A stretch of 64,000 nt of DNA from Tritrichomonas musculus (lineage: Eukaryota; Parabasalia; Tritrichomonadida; Tritrichomonadidae). Location: assembly GCA_039105265.1 (NCBI GenBank), contig JAPFFF010000010.1:3224001-3288000 (forward strand), given 5' to 3'. This document shows positions 22,777 through 33,448 of this stretch, piece after piece (the first letter of the stretch is position 1; each line of letters starts with the position of its first letter). Both the position numbers and the translations under genes were made by a program. The notes beneath the pieces were generated by a model. The model did not search any database. It was not told the origin of the DNA and saw only the letters and a list, made by a program, of their open reading frames with translations.

Positions 22777-24132
22777 ATGAATTTATGCAAAAAAACAACC
22801 AAAGATAAATTCAAATCATATTTTTCCAAATCAAATCCTATTATACAATCGTTTCAGCGTAGTGATGAGCCATGGATCGACTTTGTTGATACAAATGAAA
22901 TTCTATATTCGATTTTAGTTTGTTTTATAATCCTATTGTCAATAATTTATACCGGACTGAATATTCGACCTCAAACAATATACCAACAATTTAATAAGAG
23001 TTATATTACCAGACAAAGGACATCTTTGAGACGCCAAATAACTTTTATTATCACACCGCTTACTAATTATAACAGATATATTCGTATATACATTTCTTTT
23101 GAAAAGCATGATTTTATTTTGAGTCCTCTTTTCAGAGAAATTAATATTGAATATGGTATTACTCAATATTTTGAAAACCAACGCAAAAAGACAAAATACA
23201 ATAAATTACACTTAGATTGCTCAATTAATAAAGATGAAAATATATCAGAGAAATTCATTCTTTTTACTGATTATTTCATAAACGGCAGATTTTTAGATGT
23301 AAACATAGTTGTTCCAGATGCAGACAACGCAACTTTCTGCAAATACATTGTTGATGTTTATTGTGGGAGTAATGAATATACAACATTCAAAATGTATTTT
23401 AGTTACCTTTTCATTATTATCTTTATTTTCTACTTGCTTTCATTTGATTTTTTTATTTCATCACACTTGAATCTTCAATTTCTTTTTTTACTGCTCGTTT
23501 CAATAATTTTATCAAATAATCCATTTTATTTTTTACATGTTTCCAACACGCAAAAATTTTACTACATATTTTCGTCATTTTCTGGGCCCATTTGTGATGC
23601 ATTTATTTACTTTTCCACCTTGTTTTTTCTTGAAATTTATATAATTAGGATTCATTCAAAAAGTGAGAAAAAGTTCACAGAAAAAGTTCTAGTTTTCTCC
23701 TTTTTATCATTTTTTTATTTTATAGTTTCCTTCTTCAAAGATATCGCCATTCTACAGTATTTCAAACTAGAAAATTTCCCAAACACAAACAATGAAAAGA
23801 TTCTCAACTCAATCGTTAAAGGTGTTTCAGTTTTCAGATGTTTCCTCGGAATTATAGAATTCATTTTAGTTTTAGTAAAAATCTGCAAAATTGAACATAA
23901 AAGTGCTAGCTTATTGGCTTTTTTGTTCTTAGCCGCTCTTTCCTTTATCCAACAATGCCTGATTGATGGAGTTTTGAACTTTATATATTCACATTTCTAT
24001 AATGATAGAGAACAGAACAAATTACATACGGCAAAATTTATAATTCAGAACATATTTGTCTTATTCACTACTTACGTTCACTGGCCATACAGAAAAAGAG
24101 AGAAAGTTGAAATTACTGAAAACATACCATAG
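22777..24132 (+). CDS. Seven-TM membrane protein, GOST/Wntless-TMEM181-like
   Basis: 451 residues. A single N-terminal hydrophobic segment (about 41-61) is followed by a soluble, probably lumenal region of about 140 residues. From about 204 there is a run of roughly seven hydrophobic segments ending near 435, with a short charged tail. One TM, a globular ectodomain and a seven-TM bundle is the plan of the GOST superfamily (Wntless, TMEM181, TMEM87), which works in Golgi and endosomal trafficking. An NNPFYFL stretch between the second and third helices of the bundle is reminiscent of these proteins. The assignment rests on topology more than on diagnostic residues. The ATG at 22777 is the first in frame. 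Large spacers on both sides indicate a monocistronic gene. Confidence 0.6.
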   Translation: MNLCKKTTKDKFKSYFSKSNPIIQSFQRSDEPWIDFVDTNEILYSILVCFIILLSIIYTGLNIRPQTIYQQFNKSYITRQRTSLRRQITFIITPLTNYNRYIRIYISFEKHDFILSPLFREINIEYGITQYFENQRKKTKYNKLHLDCSINKDENISEKFILFTDYFINGRFLDVNIVVPDADNATFCKYIVDVYCGSNEYTTFKMYFSYLFIIIFIFYLLSFDFFISSHLNLQFLFLLLVSIILSNNPFYFLHVSNTQKFYYIFSSFSGPICDAFIYFSTLFFLEIYIIRIHSKSEKKFTEKVLVFSFLSFFYFIVSFFKDIAILQYFKLENFPNTNNEKILNSIVKGVSVFRCFLGIIEFILVLVKICKIEHKSASLLAFLFLAALSFIQQCLIDGVLNFIYSHFYNDREQNKLHTAKFIIQNIFVLFTTYVHWPYRKREKVEITENIP

Positions 24133-24566
24133 AATATTATTTGTTTTTAATAAATTTATTTGAAATATAATTCATCTTTATTTTTTTTTTTCTAATTATA
24201 TCTTCTCTTTTGAAAAGGGGAATCGAAAAAACCTGTTTTCATTTTTCAATATCATTCAATTTTTTTCTGAATAGCATTGAAAATTGAAAGCTGGTCATTC
24301 AATTTTGAAATAAATAGTATTTGATGAATAACATTAACCATATGGCTTTTGGTTCTCAAAAAGTTTATTTTTCGAAATTTAAAACAATTATTTTTTTTTT
24401 TTGAAAAGAGTTGGTTTCATTTGATTTTGATTTTCAAAAAAAGTTTAATTGAATCAAAAATAACTTAATTTACATCATCTTCATATATTACATATATATT
24501 TTTGTTCATTTTCAATAAATTAATCATCTATCAATTGAGAATACCATTAATTAAAAATATAAAAAA
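24133..24566. other. AT-rich spacer, no gene seen
   Basis: Downstream region of the seven-TM gene; only A/T runs seen before the tRNA-Lys gene. Confidence 0.6.
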
Positions 24567-24639
24567 TGCATTTGACGGGATTCGAACCCGCAATCCTCAG
24601 ATTAAAAGTCTGATGCCGTAACCGTTTAGCCACAAATGC
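24567..24639 (-). tRNA. tRNA-Lys (TTT)
   Basis: On the minus strand this 73-base cloverleaf has a perfect acceptor (GCATTTG with CAAATGC), discriminator A and anticodon loop CTTTTAA (anticodon TTT) on a 5-bp stem. The T arm is GCGGG-TTCGAAT-CCCGT. No intron and no encoded CCA. It stands alone in spacer, unlike the arrayed tRNA-Phe genes. T-rich sequence follows on the minus strand. Confidence 0.96.
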
Positions 24640-27506
24640 TTTCTTGATAATTACATAAATACTCATAAATATTCAACACCATTAAAAATTGGCTTCTAAA
24701 TTACTCATTTTGTTGACTTATTATAAAGAAAAATCGAGAAAGTTATTCACTTTTTATCATGAATTTATTATAAATAATGGAAGTAAATATAATAGAACCC
24801 AACATTTTTAAATTATGAATATTTTCATATCAAATATGAAATAAATTCGTATTTCTGAAAATTTTTGAATTATAAATCGATTTAAAATATCTGGTTATTA
24901 AGCAATGTTAAATAAAAATGACACGTTAAAGGCAAAAAAATGTAATTAACCTAAGTGAAAGAGTGAAAGATAGGTGGGATTCTCTTTTTTTGACCTCAAA
25001 AAGTTTCAATATCTCTTTGAATTTTAGATTTTATTTTGCGTTTTTAATATATTTTCTCATTCATTTGATACTATTTAAAAGGATCATTGAAACAAATCAA
25101 ATAACATAATATTCATCAAGTTTTTTTGAATTCACAAACTAAAAGATCTTTCCTCATAAAAGATATTCTTCAAAACTACTAATATTATTTGATTTTATGC
25201 ATATATAATATCCATTATATATCATGAATATTAATAATTACTTTGTAGTTATAACAAAAAAGTTAAAATAATAATCATTTTGAAGTTTTTTCGATACATG
25301 ATCTTTTCTAACTATTTAGTTTGGAATATTCGATTTCTTCTTTTCATACTCAATAAAATGATATATTTTGTTTGAACATAACTTCAAAGATAAAGTTTAG
25401 TTTGATAAATGAATTCAAAAAGTTGAATTAATAAACGGAATGATTCAATTTTCGGCTCTTAGAAAATTATAAACGACCAAACTCAATATTTTTATTTTAA
25501 AATATATTACATGAGTAGGGAATATTATTTAAATTAATGTTCCTCCATTTATAAAACAAAAAAAAAAATTCGAAATGACCATTTTTTCCCAAATTATTTT
25601 TTTATTGAAAATAAAATGCGATTATCTAATTCACCTTTGATGATTTTGAATTTATAAATAGTAAATTTCATATAAATATTTATAATCTATTTAATTACAA
25701 AATAATTAGAAAAAGTCTTTGATAGCTTACACATGAAAGAGATTACCAAAACGGTTTTTATAAACAAAATTATCCTAAACGATTAATAATGCACTAGGCT
25801 AAACTATTTTAAAAATGATCATATCTTTTTTCCTACAACCAAAAACATATATATATTAATAAAATATTTAAGTTATCTCTTATAGAATAAATATATAAAT
25901 TTTTAATTAAAAATCACCAACTTCAAGCTTTCGAGTCTTCTTAAAAAGTGCCAAATATTTGATAGAAAATCAATAGAAAATATAGTTGAATTAAAGCAAT
26001 AGGAATTATATTTCAAAAAGCCATTTTAATTTTCGTTTTTGAATAAATTAATTGAAAATATTTTTTTTTCTGGAAAGTGAAGTGAGAGATTTTTTAATGC
26101 TATTTTAGACTGATGTTAATAAATTTGAGCATTTTTATATATTTTATTTTTTTAATATAATATATGATACAATAATCAATTAAAATAATCAAATTATATG
26201 AAAAATTCATGAGAAAAATTTATTTTATATTGTCAAACAATTGAAACAAACTTGTCCAGAAAACGATTTTGTAAACTCACAATTTTTCATTAAACTGCAT
26301 CTCAAAAGTCGGGCCTGTTTTGACCTATATTTGACCAAAAATTTGGCGGGAAATTTATAAACAATTCAAATGTACTACTGTAAACTATTCAAAAATGGCC
26401 TGAGTTTTGACTCATTCAATTTTAAAATCTTAAGAAAAAAATCATTAAAATCATATTTTTATTAAGCAAAAAATGATAAATAAGGAAATTAATGAACTAC
26501 ATGAAATAATGAAAGACAATTATCATATAAATTTGATTTTTTGATTGTTTAAATGCACTGATATAGAGGCAATATGATAAGCTTAATAAAAAAATTGATT
26601 TCTGCATAATAAAATTACGAAAACATTTGTAAATCCATATCCTGTGAATATTTTTTGCATCAGTCAGCAAGATATGAAAAATTATTATGTATCAGATTTG
26701 GAATGCGAATTAATATTTTCGTAAATATTTGGATTTAGAATCGGATTTACTAGATTGAAAGCGAATTCCGATTGGGAATTATGTGATTTTTCCGAATAAA
26801 AACTTGATTCCATTCATGAAAATTTGATTTTTAGATTTTTCAATATCTATTTATTTGTGAGAAAAAAATGAAAAAATATAGAAATTGTGAGAAAATATTT
26901 ATTCCAAAAAAATTGAGACAAAAAAATGGGGGCCTGATTTTTGATTTTAAGTAGGATGGGTATTTCTATGAGTTAATACAAATTTTGTTTCTCAAAATTG
27001 AATTGAAAGAAAAAATATCAAATATTTATATCTTGCTAAATTATTGATAAATTCAATAATTAAATATATATTTATTTTCATTTAATATAAAATAATAACA
27101 ATTTAATATAATAACAATTTAATAAATTATTAAATGCTTAAAATTATTTATTATTAGAATTTTGAATATATTAGATCTCCTTTCAAAAAATAAAAAGATT
27201 CCTCTAAAAAAGTTTCAATATTTCAGAAGATTCCTCTAAAAAAGTTTAATTCTCAAATTTGTTAAGATAATTCAAAATTTGTGAAAATTCTCAGAGCTTA
27301 CACAAATTTTATTAACCAGCCTAATTTTAAGTTTATTGTTTTCATTTTCAAAGGATTAAATTCAAAGAGTTAATACAAAAATATTATAACTAAAACTTGA
27401 ATTATTGTCTTTTCAGCGTTGAATCTTTCTAAAAAAATAAGATTTAAAACGCTATTTAGTTATAATACTTTTATTTACTAATTAACTATCTTATAATAAC
27501 GTAAAT
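24640..27506. other. Long AT-rich spacer, no gene seen
   Basis: Nearly 2.9 kb without a credible coding frame or RNA gene. The only standout is the near-perfect E2F site at 26342-26353. Confidence 0.6.
26342..26353 (+). promoter_or_regulatory. E2F consensus-like site
   Basis: TTTGGCGGGAAA is a close match to the classical E2F/DP site and stands out in AT-rich spacer. The nearest genes are over 1 kb away, so the target is unclear. Confidence 0.35.
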
Positions 27507-28463
27507 CTAATAATTTAAATTACTAAAAAGTTCATAATTATCATAGTAACAATCTTGATAGCCGTAATCAATAATATCATCATTAATTTTATCGTGCATT
27601 TGGTCAAAAACATTTTCAATTTTTTCATCTTCATCATTGAATTTCGAATCTGAATCTGAAAAGCTTTTCTTTGACTTTTTATCCGAATTAAACAAATGCC
27701 ATTTTCTACAAACAGTGTAGTTATATCTGTTTTTTATAGAATTTGCTGTCCTAGATGGAAAGAATCGTTGGATTTTTGCCCATTGAGGTCCAAATTCGAG
27801 GTATTTTTCAGCTAGAAGCATATCTTCCTCATCTGACCATTCAGAGTGAACAAACCCAGGAGCTAAATAATTCATATATCGATCTCGACATTGTCTTGAT
27901 GTTTTATTTGGCATCATTGATGCTATTAATCTCCAGTTCTTTGGCCCAAAAATACCTACGATGTTTTTCAAAAGAATATCTTCTTCGTCAGAAAACTTTT
28001 TATATAATGTTTTCTTTTGATTAGCCCCCTTTATCGGTGCATTATCATTATTTTTATCACTTGAAGCCGATTCATTTTTATCATTTTTGGTTACAGATAT
28101 GTCAAAAGGAATATGATATTTGTCAATTAGTTTGATCATTGAATTTAGAAACTTAGGATTAATTTTATGGCTTTGAGCACAATAATTACTGAATGATGAA
28201 AACTTGTGTAAAAATCTCAGACAGACATTTGCTGAATCATTTTGCTGATTATTCTCTATTGAAATTGGTGCGAATAAACTCGACTCTCCTTGAGTGGATT
28301 GCATGCCATCATTCTGGTTTAATGTTCCATCTAATTGTTTATTTGCATTCATATCTGTTTGAGCAATTAAAAAAGACCGATAATTTTCCATATTTTCTGA
28401 GGCTTTGAAATCATTATTGATTGCTTGCGGATTTACTATTTGATTCATACTGAATGAATTCAT
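27507..28463 (-). CDS. R2R3 Myb-like DNA-binding protein
   Basis: A nuclear transcription factor candidate of about 318 residues from the ATG at 28463. A second ATG at 28448 is preceded by TCATTCAG, an initiator-like word, and may be the true start. Two Myb repeats lie at about residues 155-201 and 207-253. The first Trp of the first repeat is Phe (KKFSDEED) and its second is present (NWRLIA). The second repeat has SEWSDEED and PQWAKI. The typical RQCRDRY and SIKNRY recognition helices are present. The N-terminal third is Asn/Gln-rich, with a predicted helical patch before a Lys/Asn-rich linker. The C-terminus is acidic. Trichomonads carry many such two-repeat Mybs controlling promoter use and gene expression; the target here is unknown. 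Confidence 0.88.
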   Translation of the reverse strand: MNSFSMNQIVNPQAINNDFKASENMENYRSFLIAQTDMNANKQLDGTLNQNDGMQSTQGESSLFAPISIENNQQNDSANVCLRFLHKFSSFSNYCAQSHKINPKFLNSMIKLIDKYHIPFDISVTKNDKNESASSDKNNDNAPIKGANQKKTLYKKFSDEEDILLKNIVGIFGPKNWRLIASMMPNKTSRQCRDRYMNYLAPGFVHSEWSDEEDMLLAEKYLEFGPQWAKIQRFFPSRTANSIKNRYNYTVCRKWHLFNSDKKSKKSFSDSDSKFNDEDEKIENVFDQMHDKINDDIIDYGYQDCYYDNYELFSNLNY

Positions 28464-30538
28464 ATAGGACTTCACCACCTAAAAAAAAAATACTACTCAC
28501 CTGTATTTCCTTTTAAAATTCAATATACTTTTATGGATGCGATTTTCTACTCAATTTTTATTGAAATTTTTTTTTTTTTTAGATAAATTTAATTGAAAAA
28601 TTGATTCAAAAAATCTGGTTCTTGATTCAATTTAAGAATTGATTGTTAGTTTTATTACATTCGTTACAAAATTTCATATGATGATCGTATTTTGAAAAGG
28701 ATTATCTTAATATTTTTTTCAAATAAATTCTTCCATGAATTATTATTGTTTCATAAAAGATTATTATTAAATGGGGCAATATTTTTCTGTTTCTTTGAAA
28801 TCTATTCAAATTTTCCGATACTCTCTTTCAAAAACTCAAAGCACAATTCAGAAATAATAATGTAATATGTTTCAAATTCCGATTCTCTTAAGAATATTTG
28901 AGACCATTCAAAATTTATATATAATTACATTATCCACCAATTTACATGTATTTTTAATATATTTTCATAAAATACATATGAAAATCAATATGGATAGCAT
29001 ATTATTTTTGTCGTTTTAGAAAAGATTTTTAATATCTGATATATCAATGTTATATTTTTTTAAATATATCCTAATATTGCTGAATTAATAATGCAATTTA
29101 TCATCATATTATATTATAGATTGATATATTATAGCATTATTTAAATCATTTGTAATATATTCTTCAATGAATTTTAAATAATTAATAATTATCTCATGAT
29201 AACTAAATATATTATACATTATTACCTAATTTTGAATGTTTCATTACCATTTAACTTATATAGATTTAATATTTGATACCAATAATTTTTAAAAATAATA
29301 TGAATATGATGAATTTAATGAATATTAATATAAATGTATTCCTTAAATGTTTTTTTATGTGACTAAAATGCCGATGAAAAATTTAAAACAAGAAAAAAGA
29401 TAGTTTAATTGTATAAAATTATTGAAAAAGATTATATTAATTCAATTTTAAATCAACAGTTTTATAATATAAAAATATTTTTTTTCAAAAATTAAATATA
29501 TCAACTTTTTGTTAAAAAAAGATTTTACACATTCACAAAAGGTGTTTTTCTTTTATCAAATATCGTTTTATTTTCAATGATCTATCAATTAAATGCTTGA
29601 GCATTATTTTACATTAATCTCATTTTTTTTTTAACTCCCTAATGGATTTATACAAGCATCCATATAATACAAGATTATAAAAATTATTATCTTTTTCTCT
29701 ACAAATATATAATTATATATTTTCAAATTTTGTTGATATTATAAAACATCTACTAAATAAAATATAATTTTATCTAGGGAATGTTACCATCACAAGCTAA
29801 ATTCATATATTTATCAAAATAAATGTTATTATATATTCTTTAATATCATCAAGCTATATTTTTTAATTTCACATTTATGCAAATATCCTATTTTAATAGA
29901 AAATTTATTTATTTCATGTTTTATTTTTTTTATGGCAAAATCAATATTATATATGTTTTTAAAATAAATAAAATTATACATTCGTCAATATATATCAAAT
30001 ATTAAACATTCATAAACCCTTAAATTCAATATAATTTCAACTTTTAATTAATCTCATAAAAACATCATTAATTTTTTTTTTTTTTTTTAAATAACTTGAT
30101 ATTTAAAATTAGACCTCTATTAACCTTTTTTAATCAAACCTTTTATGCAGTTGAATTTGTTGCTTCATGGTTTCTTTATATGATCGTAATTTCTATAATA
30201 ATCACTTTATATAATCGGAATTTCTATGATATTCAAATAAGATGGACTAAACTTTTTGAATGAAACCAAAAAAATCATCTTCTTTTAAAAATTGGATAAA
30301 ATTCCATCAGAAATTACATCCATATTTTTTGAATTAAAAAGGCTAAGAATTATTTTACAATTTTTTAATTAATTATAAATGAAATTTAGTAATTGGGAAA
30401 ACAAAAATAATGAATTTTACCCACATTGCATTGAAATTAATTTTTTTCAATAAGTTTTGAAAATTCTGAATAGCTTTTAATTCTTTTTTTTTGAAATGAG
30501 AAATAACTTCATTTATATTTTTGCTGTCTAGTGATAAA
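28464..30538. other. AT-rich spacer between divergent genes, no gene seen
   Basis: About 2 kb between the Myb gene (minus) and the GH3 gene (plus); it must hold both promoters. No other feature was identified. Confidence 0.6.
30509..30516 (+). promoter_or_regulatory. Candidate initiator of the GH3 gene
   Basis: TCATTTAT matches the trichomonad Inr pattern and lies 30 bases before the ATG at 30539. Confidence 0.35.
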
Positions 30539-32743
30539 ATGACTGAAGTTTATCTTGACCCAAAGCAACCAATTGAAGCTCGTATTAAAGATCTTATGAG
30601 CAAAATGACGGTTGAAGAAAAAGTTGGCCAATGCCTTCAATTACCAGGATGGGCCAAACCACAACCAGGACAAGAAAGATGGATGCATGGACCATGCCCA
30701 CAAGCAATTAAAGAACGTCATGTTGGCTCATTCCTCTTTGTTATTGGCGAAAACGCTAGAATTCCAATTGAAGAACAAAGGAAAACAAGACTAAAGATTC
30801 CATTATTATTCGGTATCGATGCCATCCACGGCCTTTCATTTATCGATGGCTCAACATTGTTTCCAACTCAATTGGGTATGGCAGGATCATGGGATGAAGA
30901 CTTATTAGAAGAAGTTGCTTCAATCACAGCCCAAGAAATGCGCTACAATGGAACTCACTGGACTTTCTCGCCTGTTCTTTGCATTGCTCGTGACCTTCGC
31001 TGGGGAAGAGTTGGCGAAACATTTGGTGAAGATCCTTATTTAATTGGAAAATTTGCTTCTGCAATGGTTCGTGGTTATCAAGGAAAAGAAGGCCTCAATG
31101 GCGATCCAAACAAAATCATGGCATGTGCTAAACATTATGCTGGATACTCCGAAACAATTGGAGGAAGAGATGCTTCCGAAGCTGATCTTTCCAGAAGGAA
31201 ACTTCTTTCATACTTTTTGCCACAATTCAAGAAGGCTTGCGAAGCAGGATGCGGATCATATATGACAGGGTATCAGTCAATTGATGGTCTTCCTTCAACA
31301 GTCAATAAATGGCTCCTCAGAGAAGTTCTTAAGGAAGAATGGGGATTCGAAGGATTGCTTGTTACTGATTGGTACAATGTTGGCTATCTAGTCAAGAGCC
31401 AAAAGATTTGCAAAGACTTCGAAGAAGCAGCAACAGTTGCCCTCGAAGCCGGAAATGACATGTTCATGGCAACACCAGAGTTTTATGAAGGCTGCCTTAA
31501 TGCAATTAAGAGTGGAAAACTCGACATCAAATATGTTGATGAAGCTTGCGAAAGAATTCTTCGTATGAAATTCAAACTTGGATTATTCGAAGATGATAGA
31601 ATGCCAGATGCCTCCAAAATTGTCATGAGAACACAACACGCTCTTGATACAAACTTAAGAGCAGCACGTGAAAGCTTGATTCTTTTGAAGAACAGAGAAA
31701 ACTTCCTTCCTCTTGATCCATCCAAATTGAAGAAGATTGCCGTTCTTGGTCCTAATGCAGACCATCCATTGTCAATGAACGGAGACTGGTCTGCTGGAAC
31801 AAACCAAACCAAAGATTGCCCACCACCGCCAAGAGAAAATGCAAAGACTGTTCTAGATGGCGTCAAGAACAACTTCAAGAATGGCGAAGTTTTGTACTGC
31901 AGAGGAGCATCAATTGAACCAGGCGAAACTTCAGATTTCGCAACAGCACTTAAATATGCAAACGACAGCGATGTTGTTGTCGTTGTTGTTGGCGATCGTG
32001 AATGCTACTGGGGAGAAGAGAAGTCAACATGCACACTTGAACTCATGGGCGACCAAATTGACTTCTTAAACAAAATTGTTGAAACAGGAAAACCATTCAT
32101 TCTCGATATCATCTCATCAAAGCCACTTGTCATTCCTGCCAACATCAGAAACAACGCAAGCGCAATCATTCAACAATTCTCACCAGGACAAATGGGAGGA
32201 CAAGCATTTGCTGATGCAATCTTTGGTCTTTACAATCCATCGGGACGTTTGACAATTTCAATTCCTTATCATGTCGGCCAACAACCAATTTTCTACAACG
32301 TAACACGAGGATGCCACCAAGATCGTTATGCAGACATGACATTCGAGCCATGCTGGCCATTTGGATTTGGTTTAACTTACAGCAACATCATTTACGAATC
32401 TGCCAAACTCAACAAAGAAAAATTCAACAACGATAACAATGAAGTTCTCGAATGTTCGGTCACTTTGAAGAATGATAGCGATCGTGATGCTACTGAAGTC
32501 GTCCAAATTTACATCAACGACGTCATAACAAGCTGCACTTGGGCGGTTGAAGAGCTCAAAGGTTACGAACGTGTTGAATTGAAGGCTCATGAAACTAAAA
32601 CTGTCGTTATTAAGGTTCCAATTTCAGAATGCAGCATCGTTGACGCTAATTTAAAGAGAGTCGTCGAAGCTGGTGAATTTGAATGCCGTGTCGGTCGTTC
32701 TTCAAATGATTTTCCATTCGTTTTGAAATTTGAAGTTCTTTGA
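30539..32743 (+). CDS. Glycoside hydrolase family 3, beta-glucosidase-like
   Basis: 734 residues from the ATG at 30539. It hydrolyses beta-linked glucosides or xylosides from non-reducing ends. The (beta/alpha)8 domain covers about residues 10-345 and holds the nucleophile Asp277 in VTDWYNV. Upstream motifs include GIDAIHG, RDLRWGRVGETFGEDP and CAKHYAGY. The alpha/beta sandwich domain (about 380-600) has GDRECYWGEE, where Glu493 or Glu494 is the likely acid/base region, although the local sequence departs from the usual GEGxDR. A fibronectin-III-like C-terminal domain follows FGFGLTYS. No signal peptide or TM segment is visible, so it may act in the cytosol or digestive vacuole or leave by an unconventional route. 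The protein resembles bacterial and fungal GH3 enzymes. Exact substrate is unknown. Confidence 0.93.
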   Translation: MTEVYLDPKQPIEARIKDLMSKMTVEEKVGQCLQLPGWAKPQPGQERWMHGPCPQAIKERHVGSFLFVIGENARIPIEEQRKTRLKIPLLFGIDAIHGLSFIDGSTLFPTQLGMAGSWDEDLLEEVASITAQEMRYNGTHWTFSPVLCIARDLRWGRVGETFGEDPYLIGKFASAMVRGYQGKEGLNGDPNKIMACAKHYAGYSETIGGRDASEADLSRRKLLSYFLPQFKKACEAGCGSYMTGYQSIDGLPSTVNKWLLREVLKEEWGFEGLLVTDWYNVGYLVKSQKICKDFEEAATVALEAGNDMFMATPEFYEGCLNAIKSGKLDIKYVDEACERILRMKFKLGLFEDDRMPDASKIVMRTQHALDTNLRAARESLILLKNRENFLPLDPSKLKKIAVLGPNADHPLSMNGDWSAGTNQTKDCPPPPRENAKTVLDGVKNNFKNGEVLYCRGASIEPGETSDFATALKYANDSDVVVVVVGDRECYWGEEKSTCTLELMGDQIDFLNKIVETGKPFILDIISSKPLVIPANIRNNASAIIQQFSPGQMGGQAFADAIFGLYNPSGRLTISIPYHVGQQPIFYNVTRGCHQDRYADMTFEPCWPFGFGLTYSNIIYESAKLNKEKFNNDNNEVLECSVTLKNDSDRDATEVVQIYINDVITSCTWAVEELKGYERVELKAHETKTVVIKVPISECSIVDANLKRVVEAGEFECRVGRSSNDFPFVLKFEVL

Positions 32744-33448
32744 GAATCAAAGCATATAAGTAAAATAGCTTCAATATATTAATGCTATTGTTTTTTTTTT
32801 TTCAACTAATGTAAAAGTTGATTTAATGAGATTATTCTTTTTTTTCTGTATTCATTATTATATGGAAATGATTGGAATATTTTTAATTTCAATGATAAAT
32901 TATATAAAAATAATATTTTTTACAATCTTTATGAGATTATTTATGAATTATCAATGAACGAAATATTTAAAACACAGGTACCAAACTTTGAACTATCATT
33001 TAAATTAAAAATAACTAGTATTCACTCAAAAAAAAGTAAAATTTACCTTAATTGGGGAAGAAAAAAATAATTTCATTAAACTCAAAAACTAGTTTTATGA
33101 AATTTTTACTTATTATTTTTATTTTTCAATACTTAAAAATTGATTATTAAAAATTTAAATACCAAATATAAGAAAACAATAAAGATATAAGCATTTTAGA
33201 TATTTTAATGATAAACTTTTTGAGTAATTATTTATATTCAAAAATTCATAGGATTTCTATCAATAAAATATATAGTTTTTATTTTTTTTTTTAATATTCT
33301 ATTTTTTTAAACAATTCTTTCTTTGATATATATAAAAATTTTATGTCGATCGCAATTGAAAAATTTAAAAGTAATAATGTTGATAGGACAAATAAATTCT
33401 GAAATATTGAAAGAAAACGCTAAACACTAAAGTAGATATTATTTTATA
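32744..33448. other. AT-rich spacer, no gene seen
   Basis: Contains only A/T runs and presumably the GH3 terminator and the promoter of the following gene. Confidence 0.6.

Noticed and set aside
28464-28515. Intron-like GTGAGT...T-run-AG just upstream of the Myb start on the minus strand
   Set aside because: Does not fit trichomonad splice signals and no upstream exon is evident; likely chance.
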